DNA of 64,000 nt. Source: Alisma plantago-aquatica (taxonomy: Eukaryota; Streptophyta; Magnoliopsida; Alismatales; Alismataceae). The DNA lies in assembly GCA_963693085.1 (NCBI GenBank), contig OY856412.1:1408481694-1408545693 (forward strand), read 5' to 3'. A program made the position numbers and the translations under genes. Below the pieces are notes generated by a model. That model was not told the DNA's origin and made no database searches. It was given only the letters and a program-made list of their open reading frames with translations. Shown here one piece after another: positions 1 through 12,324 of this stretch; position 1 is the first letter of the stretch, and the number at the start of each line of letters is the position of its first letter.

Positions 1-1242
1 GTATTTACAAAATAATTTGACATTAGAAACTAGGCATCTGTTACATATAAAAAAGTGACAATACATGTTGTATATGGTCATTGATGAAAATATCTCGGAT
101 ACCTCTTTACATGTTGTGAGACCCCACCTCCAAGGCGCCACACATTTATCCAAACTATCACACTTATCCTCACATTAACAAATAAGTCCTAGAACAAAAC
201 ATTGGATTATATTCAAAACATAAATAGCTTCTTCCATTATCAAATTTGACACAAGCTATTAAAGTTGCTTTCATTTTCATCTATCATGTATAATCATACC
301 ATAGATGTAAACATTATTCAAGATTGAATTCTAGTACTTCATGAAGTAGAAAGATATACTATTACACACACATCATAGACCTAGATCAGGATAAAGTGCA
401 TCACTACAAATTCCAAGTCTTATATGTAGTGCCTTCTTTCTCATACTAAGTCTAAATATAATCAATAAATCATATAATGAAAAATTAACACAAAACAGTG
501 GTTTAGTAGGGAAACCCGAACTGTTATATTCGGGAAGTACAAAAGAATTTCACATGAACAATGGAGTGATGAAACTAATATAGGGAAAAAAACCAAAATG
601 ACACACTTTGTTAAGAAATACTCCAGATACAACACCTCTGTGAAAATAATTCCAAAAATATAAATCACTTTTATGATAAAACACCACCAAAATTGACGAT
701 TTACTTGTGGAACATGTGAAAATGGTATTCATTTTGGTACTTTTGATTAAAAAAATACAAATTAGAGCTAAAACACCAAAACATCTGGCGCTTTCAACCC
801 ACTGTTGCATGAGAACGCCATTTGCTTCAGCGTTTTCAATTTTTTTCTAAAATTTTATTTTTCAATTTTCAATTAAAAGCGTCAAATTGTGTGGTGTTTT
901 CACCTCTTGAATATAAAAATACCAAGTTCAGGTGGCATTTTCTCATTGAAGTGGGCTATTTTGGGAAATATTTTCGAAGGAGTTTTATACGGGAATATTT
1001 TTTTGTCAAAATGTATCATTTTTTTTTCTTCCAATAATATATATTGCATCCAACAAGGCAAGATAGGATTTAACCCACTAAAATGTATTCGAAAAAGTCG
1101 ATTGAATAATGAAGTGAAAACAGAATACATCTTTCGGATGTTTGCAGGAAAAAGCATTTGCCCAAAAATTAAAACATGGTCCCTATGGTTTTTCAAAGAG
1201 GTGTTAACTAATGTCCATACGTCCCACGCAAGCAATGGTCGA
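1..1242. other. AT-rich stretch without a recognisable gene
   Basis: No coding region is supported here on either strand. The only point of note is a run of nine T near 1019-1027, which is nine A on the minus strand. It lies about 215 bp downstream of the cullin stop codon. It could be the remains of a poly(A) tail, but it is too short to rely on. The 1040-1242 part is less AT-rich than the rest and may be 3' untranslated sequence of the cullin copy. A TGTTGTGAGACCCC string at about 114-127 resembles a gypsy LTR start, with no partner seen. Confidence 0.5.
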
Positions 1243-2485
1243 TCAGGCCACGTATGTAAAGACGTTGGGGTTATCCTTGTCCCTCGCAAGATATTCTCTT
1301 GTAATGAGCTCTTCGAGTCGTTTCTTGATCATCTTGGGGTCAGGCTTGAACATCTTAGTCAACTGCTCGATACACTCCGTGACTAGAGCCTGATACCCCA
1401 GAACCTTTCGTGTCTTCATGATCCGCACCACGGTCGCATCGATGGCGAACCTCCTATCCTTGCCGACATCTTCTATGATCTTCTTCTTCTCGTCATTAGG
1501 GGGAAGATTGATCCTGATCCTCCTCATCTTGTCGGTAAACTTGGAGTTGTACAAACACGTCCGTCTTGGAAACAGTCCTGGTTTGTGGCTCCTTGATAAA
1601 GATCTTGTATTTTGCGCAGGAAAGCGAGTGCATAACACGGAGCAGGTCCTCGTCCATCAAGTTCAGCATCGTCTTGATCTCCCCGTAGCTAAGTCTATCG
1701 GTCGAGTTGAACAGCAAGAGCACCGCGGCCTGGTAGGGGTTCACGACCAGCTCGATGGACTTTGCATCGAACCTTCCTACAACATTGCACGACCCAAGGG
1801 AATAGTTCCAGGTAAGTTTTCTGTTCTTTGTGGTCTCTTTGTAAAACCTCATGAACTCCTCCATACACCTCACCATCTCCTCCGGCGGGTTCAGTTCAGC
1901 CGACTTATAGGTCGGCCAGAACCGCGTGGTCAACACTCTGACGGTCAGGTCCGTTCCATGGGCAGTGAAATTGGGGTTATTGCTTGAGTGTTCCTTGAAC
2001 CTACTCTGTGTTTCTTTGGTCAGAGTGAAGTCCGTTATCATCCCTTCCATCTTAGACGTGAATTGAGCCCCCCACTGCTGCTTTAACTTCGTCAACAGAC
2101 CCTTCTCATGATCCTCGTTGCCGCTGGCGTTGAACAGCAGCCGTTGGGGGAGTTTCTCCCTGCAGAACTCCGGGAAGAGGTCCTTGTCACTGACGTACAT
2201 GAGCAACCTAACCACATTCTCGAGCGCCTTTTCAATCCCCGCCTCGTCCATCTTCTCGCTCCCTCCGCCACCGCCGTTCTTCAGGACGTTGTGGCAGAAC
2301 GTGGCCAGCAGTTCTGCGGCGTCCACCAAGTTCTTCCCCGCGGCGGCGATGTGGTCTTTGAACATCGACGAGACAGGGTCTATACCATTAGGTACTTTGC
2401 TGAACAGCCTGTACATCCGTTCAAGGTCATCTACCTTATCGCCCCTTAGCAACGCGAGGCACCCAGACTGCTCCTTCGTCAGGCA
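1243..2485 (-). pseudogene. Intronless, truncated and frameshifted cullin-1 (C-terminal half)
   Basis: Cullin-1 is the scaffold of SCF ubiquitin ligases: its N-terminal half binds SKP1/F-box proteins, and its C-terminal half binds RBX1 and carries the NEDD8 site. Only the C-terminal half is present. Similarity starts just upstream of the ATG at 2452 ([11 protein letters not shown]) and continues through [16 protein letters not shown] and [19 protein letters not shown] to a complete winged-helix end. That end keeps the neddylation segment [11 protein letters not shown] and the terminal TYVA at 1243. Three breaks are visible: the N-terminal half is missing; about 60 residues of the linker are absent near 2320 ([13 protein letters not shown] is joined directly); and two bases are missing near 1549-1552, so the last 100 or so codons are in another frame. 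Plant CUL1 genes have many introns but this copy has none, so it is a retrocopy or a captured cDNA. It is clearly GC-richer than its surroundings. The family assignment is strong; expression cannot be judged. Confidence 0.9.
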
Positions 2486-2497
2486 CCCAGCCTGCTC
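2450..2497 (-). repeat. 24-bp tandem duplication at the 5' edge of the cullin copy
   Basis: Two adjacent 24-bp units, 2474-2497 and 2450-2473, both encode EQ(A/S)GCL in the cullin frame. The inner unit matches the normal cullin context (EQSGC before LALLR). The outer unit is an extra copy exactly at the breakpoint. It touches the 19-bp inverted repeat described next. Confidence 0.8.
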
Positions 2498-2672
2498 CCC
2501 AAAACAACGTGTCTACTAACACAATAACAACTAATTAAGGACATAATGCGAATATGTAGCTTTTAACTTTGAATAAAAGTAGTCGAGAGCAGCTGGCGCA
2601 ATATGGTTAGTTCTTTCTCAGGGGTCAGGACAGGTGTGCCTACAGGAGGAATAGACACGTTGTTTTGGGGAG
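2495..2672. repeat. Perfect 19-bp inverted repeat joining cullin and gag-like pieces
   Basis: CTCCCCAAAACAACGTGTC at 2495-2513 is the exact reverse complement of 2654-2672. The right arm lies inside the open gag-like reading frame (it encodes TPQNNVS on the minus strand). The left arm abuts the tandem duplication at the start of the cullin similarity. The simplest reading is a short inverted copy made by template switching at the junction. Confidence 0.85.
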
Positions 2673-2733
2673 TCACCGGGGTGTCTCGGTTGTCAGTGTT
2701 GCCAGAGAAGGCTCCTGCGGAAGAGTTGTTCAT
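2563..2733 (-). CDS. Short gag-like N-terminal fragment, family not recognised
   Basis: A 56-codon open frame starts at the ATG at 2733 (MNNSSAGAFSG...); an in-frame ATG upstream at 2766 is also possible. The product is rich in Asn, Pro and Thr (TPVTPQNNVSIPPVGTPV) and ends in LRQLLSTTFIQS. This low-complexity beginning is like the start of many plant LTR-retrotransposon gag proteins, and it lies about 280 bp downstream of a primer-binding site. I recognise no domain. The frame stops before any capsid domain, and cullin sequence follows about 80 bp later. It could also be chance coding. Confidence 0.35.
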   Translation of the reverse strand: MNNSSAGAFSGNTDNRDTPVTPQNNVSIPPVGTPVLTPEKELTILRQLLSTTFIQS

Positions 2734-3010
2734 GTTTCCAAACAAATCGACCTTCCTCAAAGACAACGATATAACAAATGATTTCTAGTAGTAGATAATA
2801 GGGATATCTAAGGATATCTAAGGATACTATTGCCTCTGAGCATACTATTTGAGACACTCAATATCAGTTTAGGCCAGGTAGGTATTATACGGATCTGAGA
2901 GTCCTCGTAAACGAAACTAGTGGCGCGGAGGAAAATCTTACCAGTCCCCAGACCCTGATTCTTTCTAGACACCCTTACTTTATACTTATGCCCTAGTAGT
3001 TTCCCAATAA

Positions 3011-3022
3011 GCTCTAATACCA
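3011..3022 (-). promoter_or_regulatory. Primer-binding site, initiator tRNA-Met type
   Basis: The minus strand reads TGGTATTAGAGC, one base different from the usual plant tRNA-iMet primer site TGGTATCAGAGC. The preceding minus-strand bases are ...ACAACA, a proper LTR end. This implies a minus-strand LTR element whose 5' LTR starts at 3024 and whose internal region runs left through the gag-like and cullin pieces. Confidence 0.6.
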
Positions 3023-3023
3023 T

Positions 3024-6000
3024 GTTGTAAAGAGGATAGATCCCTCCTTACTAAAATTTATAAGAAATACAAAGCATCCACCTTTTCCAAAAACCAATTG
3101 ATATTGTGGAGTGCATGCATAAAATTCCAATTTAATAAGCATGATTTAGATACAAAATGTCTATAGTAGCAGAGGAAAAAAAATTAAGTTATTACATTTC
3201 TTTTGAGCTCAATTCACTACTTGAATTTCATGAAACATAAACTTTAAAGAAAACTAATATGATCTAGAAGTAGCAACCTAGATATCCTTGAAGCAAGACC
3301 GGTATCTACTCCCGATTCTGATCTCCTTGGCCTTGCTCAACACCTTGATTAAACCTTGGGTGGTTGGGAAGACACCCATCAAGAGAAAGAAACAAGGTAT
3401 GTGTCAAATATTGAACAAGAACAAAAGGTACAGAAACAACATAGAAACGAAGGAGAAGATTTCATCATAAGATGAAGAGATCAAGAGTATGAGGGATAAT
3501 TAAATAAATGCTTGCCAAAACAAGAAAATAGTAAGAGATTTGCATGCATGGTTAATATTGACTACCTTACTAAGAATGATTGAGACACCTACCTGACCTC
3601 AACCAATAGGTGAGGGAGAATAACACATTCCAATCACCTACAAATATTTTCTATGGGGGAGAATAACACATTCCCCAGGGCGAAATAATACATGCCCTTT
3701 CCATGGGTAGTAGTACAAAAGTACCGCTACAATAACTAAATAATCTAATAAGATCAACAAGCCAAAGAGAACTATGGAAAGTATAAGCATCATATAATTT
3801 AAATACGCAATGGGGTATGAAACCCATGAAATAGAATATTAATACTTATTTTGAAGTAAGTATAACAAAAGAAAATTGAATAGAGAATTTAGGGTTCATA
3901 AAGTGCCTCATTAGGGAAATTATGGTTTAGGTTACAATTATCCCCACTTTAGGTAAAATATCAACATATCTCTCTTACTGAATTCTTATTCACTTTCACC
4001 ACATTAGTTTAGTCCAAACTCCACTTTCTGTATTTTCAATGTATGATCATGTATTAGGGTATGTCATGTGCATTAATATAAATAAAACCCCTATTTAGGA
4101 ATTTTTGAACAAAACCTCAATTTAGACTCTAAAAACATCACCATTGATCTTATTAGGTTCTCTTGATTAAGAAAATAGATAATTTTTTCAATAAGAAGTT
4201 AGGGCTCTCAATATATGGTCTATCAGAAAATTTGAGTAGATGCTACTTAATTCAGAATGACAATCCTTTAGTTTGAGTAACAAGTCAAGATATAAACATT
4301 TAGAATCAATACATAACACTAACATTATCTTTGTGACACTCTACCAACCGAACCACAAACACATCTTGTAGTCCTGAAGCTGAAGTACACATAACACATG
4401 CATACCCAAGAAGACTATTCAAATGGAAACTAAATTAAAATCATATTCATGGTGGATACTAAATCCATGCATCAATATCACATCAACAATTAGTATTAGA
4501 TTCCAAACCAGACAAATAATAATATGGAAAAATGTTATCTTTATCAAAGAATGATTACCTCCACAACTAGAAGTATTATTAATAACATTAGGTCTAATAG
4601 CTAGCGGTGAAATGCATGCAACAAATATTCAACTCATATTCTACACATCTTGTCATCTTTTATTCATTTGCCCTGAAACTACTTTGCTTGTATCTCACCA
4701 GGTGGAACTCACCACACATGATTCTCGTGTCAATGACTCACCATCTCTATCTTAGGATTTAGACGTCCACCCTGAGATATCAATAATAGTCCCTAGTCCA
4801 CCACATGGTTGCCTAAAGACGATCACGTGCTCATCTCAGGTACACAAGATAAGAACCAACAAAATAGTATATCACATACCATAATATTTCTCTAATTTTT
4901 ATGTTTCACATATTTCATTTCATCATGGTCTATTCCTCATGGACATAGAATTTTACATCAAAGGATTTAGGAACAGAGTCACACCAAATATCTAACTCCT
5001 AAATAATGGTGGTCTAACCTTTAAGGTCTCAATCTAGACTTTGGAAATCCTTCTCATAATTCTCTTCTTCTACAACGAGTTCTGTTTCATTTTTACAATA
5101 TGGACCTTGGGGAAACTCATGACATTTGGGACACTAAACGAGATGTGTTATCATTCAACTTGTTATTAATCCTTTTACTCATCATAAAGAAAATCCAAAT
5201 CATCATTTATCATATATGTATACTCTCGCGCAACTAGGATGACATAAATAATATTAGGGTTAATAAGAAAGACAAGTACTATGTCAAGAATTAAAACAAT
5301 ATGTGATTTACAACATTCATGTTTCTTCCCATTTCCAAATCATTTCATACAATTTGTCATTAGTGGGCTATTAGCTCAAAACATCATCTTGTCATCCAAC
5401 ATTTACCCTAAACATGGTTTTCTCAAATATAATCAATGCATGCTAATTTAATCTCAGCATATTTCTTATTCGTTCATTCTATATCATAGTTCTCATCAGA
5501 TATTCACAAAGACATTAGAACCAACAACAATATATGGATATAGACCATTCTTGTAATACAAGCATTCTATAGACAATTACAATCCAAACATGTATTCTTA
5601 TGAATCAACTCACAACCTTGAGCTTCCTCCTAGAGTTGCATTAGACTATACTAATGTACTTTCTCCAATCCGTCTTTCAAGAATATTATCCATTATTATC
5701 ACTTATCTTACCACATTAGGGTTAGGGTTAAGTTCTTAGATCCAATTATTACCTTTCTTCATCTTTCCTTCATTTTATAATCACTAGTCATAACTTCTTT
5801 AATATCATGTTCACTACTATTCTTGAAATTAAAACATTCTAAATTTACAAAATGCATAAAGTTTCTATCTCATTGAAATATTTGATAATATGATTTTAAT
5901 GTATTTCATTCCATTTAGGTCAACCCACATGTAATAAAAATAAATATACTATATATTTCATCATACATATTTCATAAATTTCATACTTAACATGTCATCT

Positions 6001-8068
6001 CCATTCATTTTAGTCTTGTCCATTTCCTTTCTTGTAATTTGATGAGTGTACCATGTCATTGACTTTCAATGTCATTCTCATGATAAACAATGGTCAGTCA
6101 GTTCCTTATAATACTACTCACTTTAGATTAAGAGAATGGATTAGGTTACATCTTCTTACACCATAATCTCTAATCATGCTTCCCATTTCATTGTTATTTG
6201 GTTTGTAAAAAGGACCCACATTCATGTGAGGGTTTACTATTATTCCATAAATTATAGTAAAATAGATACATTATACTTCAATCATATTAGAATGACTCAT
6301 AATCTTCAATTGAAGTATTCATATCTACAATTTAGCATTTCATCACATTCACAAGATTATATACAAGTTCTAGATTTGTCACTCATACTCGTCTTGATAT
6401 TAAATTTATAGGGTTTTCAAGAAGTCATCTTAGTTTTATGCTTCATAAGAATCATATTATTCATTAATATCATCAAGGTGTACAGAGGTTCATTGAGTCT
6501 ATTCAAGAGACACAAAAACTCTGGATTCCATACCACACAATCAACCATTCATTTACAAGCATACAATGATTCATTGACTCATTTGAGTCCATCCCTAAAC
6601 ATTAACCCTAGACATGGATTTACTCCATATCAAATACTCATACATAAATGATCCTCATGTATATAACATATTCAATTCAAGTAGGGATTCAAAATTTTAG
6701 TTGAGAAATTCATGATTATTGAGTTCAAATATGATTACATACATATTAATGAAATTTCCAAGCATATCGCACATTTCATTAATTTTAAGAAAAAATGGTA
6801 TCAATCGAGATAATTCTCTATCTAAAAGACTTTCCATATATCTTGACTCAATAGACCAGGAACTAGGAAAATACAGGTTAATGAGAAAGTATCTAAATTA
6901 GTAGAATTTATTTCCGCAAAACATCCCAATTGATTATATAATTGCATTAAAATACTAGCAATGATCTTGATTATTTTAGCCGGATATGATAAAGATTTTA
7001 ACATGATTGCATAGCTTAACAGTGAGAGAAACACTCACCTAAGGTGAGAAGCACCTTAAAACGTAGGTCATACTATGAATTTCTAGAAATTTGTTAAGGT
7101 TCTGGCTGTAGAATCCATTTCTTCCTCCTCTCAACTTGGAAACCTTAGAAAAATAGAATAGGAGAGAACAAAAGAAAATATAGCAATTTGATATCATTTT
7201 TAATCAAATCATAGGAGGGATAAAATCTTTAAATGGGAAAGAAGAATCACCAATAAAATCTATTTAGTGTTTAACAACTTACTTGATTTCATCAACACTA
7301 GGAAGAGAAAACCCTAGATCGCCATCTTCACCACTTTTCCTTCCAAACCCTAACTCTCCCCATATCTCTATAGCATTTCATTTCTTTGAATTAATCATGA
7401 AATATGGGAGCTTGTAGTGTGTTAGGTTACTCGTATAGAGCAACTAATGTGTTTAGTCAGTTGCAAGTTGATCATATTTTATCTTACTTTTATTTCAATA
7501 GAATTTTTTGTCACAGAAAAGTTACTAAAAGTCATTAACTGAGTAGGCCAAATCTCCTTAAAAAATTATGAAAAGTTAGCATGTTGTCTGACACAACATT
7601 TGAGGTATCTAGTAAAAAATTTAGATAATTAAGAGTTACTAATAAGTAAATTAAATTAAATACTAGACTACTATATTTCAAGTAGAATGCATAGTTAGAG
7701 AATTTGTGCTGGGGAAATTCAACTGACTAATATGTTAAAAAAATATCCAAAAAATTTGATATTTTGTAAGAAAACTTACATTTAAGTTTTTCAAACTATA
7801 CATAAATTTAAAATAAATTAGGGTTGTATAAATTTATCAAATTATGTATTCATATACTACCAAGACTCTAATTTTGACCGACTAGGGTTTACTCTCATAA
7901 AACCCTAATTATTCAAACTAAAATTATGTTTATAGTTTCTCATTAGGTTTAAAACATCATAAATATACTACCTTCACATATCAATCTTAAGAAATGATCC
8001 ATCTACTAAGCATGCAATCATCCAAGTAAACCCTAATTAGATGGCTAATTTGTTAACATGTCATTACA
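3024..8068 (-). mobile_element. Probable long LTR, diverged relative of the LARD LTR
   Basis: No coding region is supported. The right half can be matched by eye to the LARD LTR further on. Examples are the segment around 7020-7070 (CTCACCTAAGGTGAGAAGCACCTTAAAA) versus about 27425-27460, 7300-7460 (AACCCTAACTCTCCC, then GTGTGTTAGGTT and ATAGAGCAA) versus 27715-27880, and 7860-8068 with paired teloboxes versus 28430-28646. The left end starts TGTTGT next to the primer-binding site, and the right end is ATTACA at 8068. The left half has no clear match, so the exact limits are inferred. Telobox motifs (AAACCCTAA and its complement) are frequent. Confidence 0.45.
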
Positions 8069-9077
8069 AAGCATGCCTTAGTTTTCTACAAACTTTTCCT
8101 TTTATTTAAATTAGTCAGACTTCATTTTTATTTGATGCCACATGTATATTATTTCAATTCTGACTTGATAGAATTTATAAATCCATATCAATACACATGA
8201 CCTCATTATATTATAGGAAATATGGTTTGGAAAGGTTTTCAGACAAGAAATTGTGTTACCATGTTAACCCTGATTTCCATATATCAACCCAATCCATAAA
8301 TAATAAGATTAAGGGTTATGACCTATGAATCATGTAAGTAATCCTTATTATAAGTGTATGTGGTTGAATCAAGGAAATAAAGTATGAACTCGGTGTATAG
8401 ACGGTGGCATGGACCTAGAGTTTGATCTTAGAAATATTAGGAGTTATAATAGGTATGTGCAATTATCCTATTATATTTGGGATTCAAACGACTATAACTT
8501 TAAATTCATAAAATGAGGAATTTTCTTAAATATTACTTCTTCTTGATAACTAAATTTAGAACTCATGTTTCTTGGATTGTAATCATCCAAATTCTTCTGA
8601 ACCAATTATTCTTTTCTTATGGGTCTATCACCCCTCATGTCATGCCACATGAATATTTGAATGAGATTAATGGCTAGACAACAAATCAAGTTGTTCTATT
8701 AATCATATCAATATTTAGAGTAAGTTATCTATCGTGGATTCATATACATAATCATAGATTTAAAAATGTAATTTCCACCTAGGGTATGCTTTTCTACCCA
8801 AACCTTTGGCCAATGATCATGTGGTGGCTTGGTCCTACAATAATTATCTTCAGTCTACTTTATATGTGCATGTGAAATTATATCTTTATTGTGATATTGT
8901 GAATGACTTTTATGGAAGGACTCTTATTATCAATAATTTCTTTCATACAATGATACACCTCTAATTTTTTATAAACTTTTGTTAAACTTACATAATATGA
9001 GAACATCTTTTCTATAGTTAAACTGCTTGCAATGACTAGTTTTTGTTTATGAGCATACACAATATTTTAGTACCACA
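8069..9077. other. No gene seen; flank of the solo LTR
   Basis: AT-rich sequence between the LARD-like LTR and the solo LTR. No coding, RNA or structural signal was found. Confidence 0.5.
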
Positions 9078-9082
9078 TACAC
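9078..9082. repeat. Left target-site duplication TACAC
   Basis: TACAC directly precedes TGTGGCATCC at 9083 and is repeated at 14973-14977, directly after the terminal GATGTTACA. Confidence 0.8.
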
Positions 9083-11785
9083 TGTGGCATCCAACTCACA
9101 AAAACATGATTAACTTAAGCGGAAGTGAATTACTTGCAACAGATTACTAAAAATCACTGAAAATTAAAACTTTTTGCAAAGAGATCCACACATAGGAAAT
9201 CTTTTCCATCAAGAATCATTGTATAACATTTACATGCTGGTTCAAACGAACATAACCTGTACCATCTCTTTTCAGAGACTACATCATCAACTGCCTTATA
9301 AACATTATATACAGACAATATACAAATCTCGAGGCATCAAGCCAAAACCTCAGATCTATTTATCAAAAACACTGACTAAAAACTCCGAGGACCTGAGAGT
9401 ACAGAGACGACACATAGGACTTTCTAGCTACATAACTTGACAAATAGTATCTCCACCTGAGGTCTCACTGTTGTCCCTGATGTGATTGTTGCCGCCCTTT
9501 CCCTGCAAGATGTTCTCACTTTCCTCCGTGCTCGTCCACCTAAAAATGTTGGATCCCACGGGGGTGAGACAATTGTAAATTGCCCCAGTGGGAGATATAA
9601 CTCTCCGCCAAAACATTGTTATAGCAGTTTATTAAATTAAACTGAGCAGAAGGATTATACAATTAATCAACAATAGGTAAGTCACTTATATGAACAAAGT
9701 GAAGTAATCTCTTTTTCAAGGATAACATTGCATCTACTCATGGTAGACTCATAGTTCATCCATCTACTTGTAATGAATACAACAGATATGAATAACATCA
9801 ATGAACTATAGATATATAATAGAAATGTAACATCAGCCAATGAATTTCCGTATTCAATCCTTAAGCAAACATGCTATACGGATGATTTAATTTTACAAAC
9901 ACACTTATGCCCTGAGGAGATGAGGTATACCGCTCATACTCCAACCGACCACTGCGAAGTCAAAATCGGTACCATACATAGGTCTATGGAAGAGCCGGAT
10001 TCCCATGACCTCACACATCCTGGTCAGTGTAGGACAACAAGCAGGACTGTGTCGAATGCTCAAAATAGCTTTCCAGGGTATACTGGAACTTTGCTATAGA
10101 GTTACAGCGTCAACTGCACTCTCATCAGCCATCGAAAGATTTAATGTTTATCTCCTCAACCTGACATAAAATATTATTGGGAGATGTGTACAACATCTAT
10201 CCCAATCATCGGGAGATTTGTGATACATCCATCCCGGAGACATGAAGGATTGAGAGGTTTGTTGTTTACCTTCCCTCAAATCACTTCACCGGATGTAAGG
10301 ATATTTTTCACCCATTTACCCCTACATATTCAAAATATGCGTTCTGGGTTTTGCCGCAGAGCACCCGTTTCACCATCACCTGTTCCTGATGATGATGGAT
10401 CTATGGTCAGGGCTTCTACATGAAAAGATTTCACTTGATTAATTAAGTACATTCTCATATTCTTTCAGCATCGGCCAATTTCTCAAACAAGACTTATTAC
10501 AACAATGCTATAAAGAGACATGTGCTACTTTCATCAGATACTTATTAGTCTTTAAAAGACCTTGGGAACTCAGTCCCTCATTTCAATACTGGGAATTCTT
10601 ATCCCTTCACATTCTTATCACCATAATCATATGGTTCTGGGTATTTAAATCCTTAACTCATCACTGAGTATCATTACCATCTATTAGGTAACTATCACCT
10701 TCATGTCATCTGACCAAGGCATTCATGATACTTGTTACACAAGCATCACACATGGCTCACAAGGCCACAGAAATATCTTGTCACCTCTTTCTAGGCAACA
10801 ACTTACTCATATGACTCATAGAATCCATGTACATTGTTACTTTTATCAAGAAACAACAACATCAAGGTACAAAAGGCCAATCAACATTTATTATATAAAT
10901 GTCACAGCCCAACTTGGCTATATTCATCATCTCATCATAGCTGCATGGTTATTAGGCATGACAACAGTCATACAAGATATTCATCACATCATGTGATACA
11001 ATAGTAACACCATTATTCCTTTCCCAGGAATTAGGGTTTACTATCAAATAGGGATTATCATTCCCTTTTACCCAAAGTAGGGTTAGGGTTCCCCATTTCT
11101 CATTAATTAGGGTTTCATGATTATATTATCTGTCCAACCCTCAATTCATTATTCCATACCTCTGGGGCATTTAAAGATATCATTATGATTATTTAAGATC
11201 ATTACTCTCATCATTTATCATTAATGATCATCAATTCAAGGTATGAGTTCATTTCTCATCCTCATCATGGTATGACTACATCATACTCATCATTTGGGTT
11301 TAACCCCATTCTCAAGGTACATTAATTAACATTCATCAAAGTGCAACAACTCATTACATTTCATTGTAATAGTTGCATAACACACTTCATATATTTCTTA
11401 CCCAATTATATTGGATTTGGAGTGTATCAAGGTATATAAACCCTGAAGTGCTGAATGTAATACTATCATATCTTGATGTATCACTTTCTCATCATTTTAG
11501 ACCCTCTTGAGTTAACCAACTTATCTTGTATTATGGTATTTCCCTTCTTAATACATTTCATCACTAAACACTCACCTTATCATATAATGCATAGGCCACA
11601 CATTAGAATTGTCCAACTATCTTTAATTATATGGACTTGTCTAATGCTAAAGACATTGCTTACAATTAGGTTACATGTAATCAACACCATAAAATGTTTC
11701 ACCTTTACAAGGTAATTCCTTTTATCTCAAATAGGGTTTTACATCTCATTTCCCTAAATTGGAGTTTCACACATCACTACCCTGA

Positions 11786-11869
11786 ATTAGGGTTACATCC
11801 TCACCCTGGATTAGGGTTACATCCTCACCCTAGATTAGGGTTACATCCTCACTCTGGATTAGGGTTACA
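11786..11869. repeat. 24-bp minisatellite with telomere-like core
   Basis: Three full units and one half unit, each beginning ATTAGGGTTACATCCTCACC. Unit starts are 11786, 11810, 11834 and 11858. Because 24 is a multiple of three, the array is open in one frame and would read as a Gly-Leu-His-Pro repeat. That is most likely a by-product of the repeat length. Confidence 0.85.
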
Positions 11870-12324
11870 TTTAGAATTTCCCTCAATTAGGGTTAGAACT
11901 CAATAGCCCTGTCAATTAGGGTTTATGTTCATGATTAGGGTTTCATGATCTCTCTACTTGAGGATCATACCCTTAATCACCACATGAGTCATATTCATGT
12001 ATGAATTCATGCTAACATCTTTTTAACTTGATTAGGTCATAGGAACCCTTCAATCAAGTACATACAACTATGATTAACATAGTGTACTAAGTCATTGATC
12101 CTACAAACAATTAGGGTTTCATCCCTTAATTGGCACTAATCACTTAGGTACTATTAGGGTTTCAACCTTTGTACCTTCATTGATTATCATTACTAATCAT
12201 CATTGGATCAATGAAGCATTCATCATCTTAATTCACAAGAGATTCAATCACATTGGACCTCCATTACATAAGGTATTCAATTGAATTGACCAATTGAATC
12301 TTCAATCAACTTTGACTACTTGAG

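Noticed and set aside
1019..1027. Poly(A) tail proving a LINE-made cullin retrocopy
   Set aside because: Only nine A, with no matching target-site duplication found at the other end of the cullin piece, so it cannot decide between retrocopy and capture.
1418..2519. Long plus-strand open frames across the cullin copy
   Set aside because: They are antisense shadows of a GC-rich coding region; the minus-strand frames match cullin and these match nothing.
5710..5740. Interstitial telomere repeat (TTAGGGTTAGGGTTAAG)
   Set aside because: Fewer than three units and imperfect; better read as telobox-like content of the LTR.
11694..11906. Gly-Leu-His-Pro repeat protein
   Set aside because: The open frame comes from a 24-bp minisatellite; no start context or conservation supports it.
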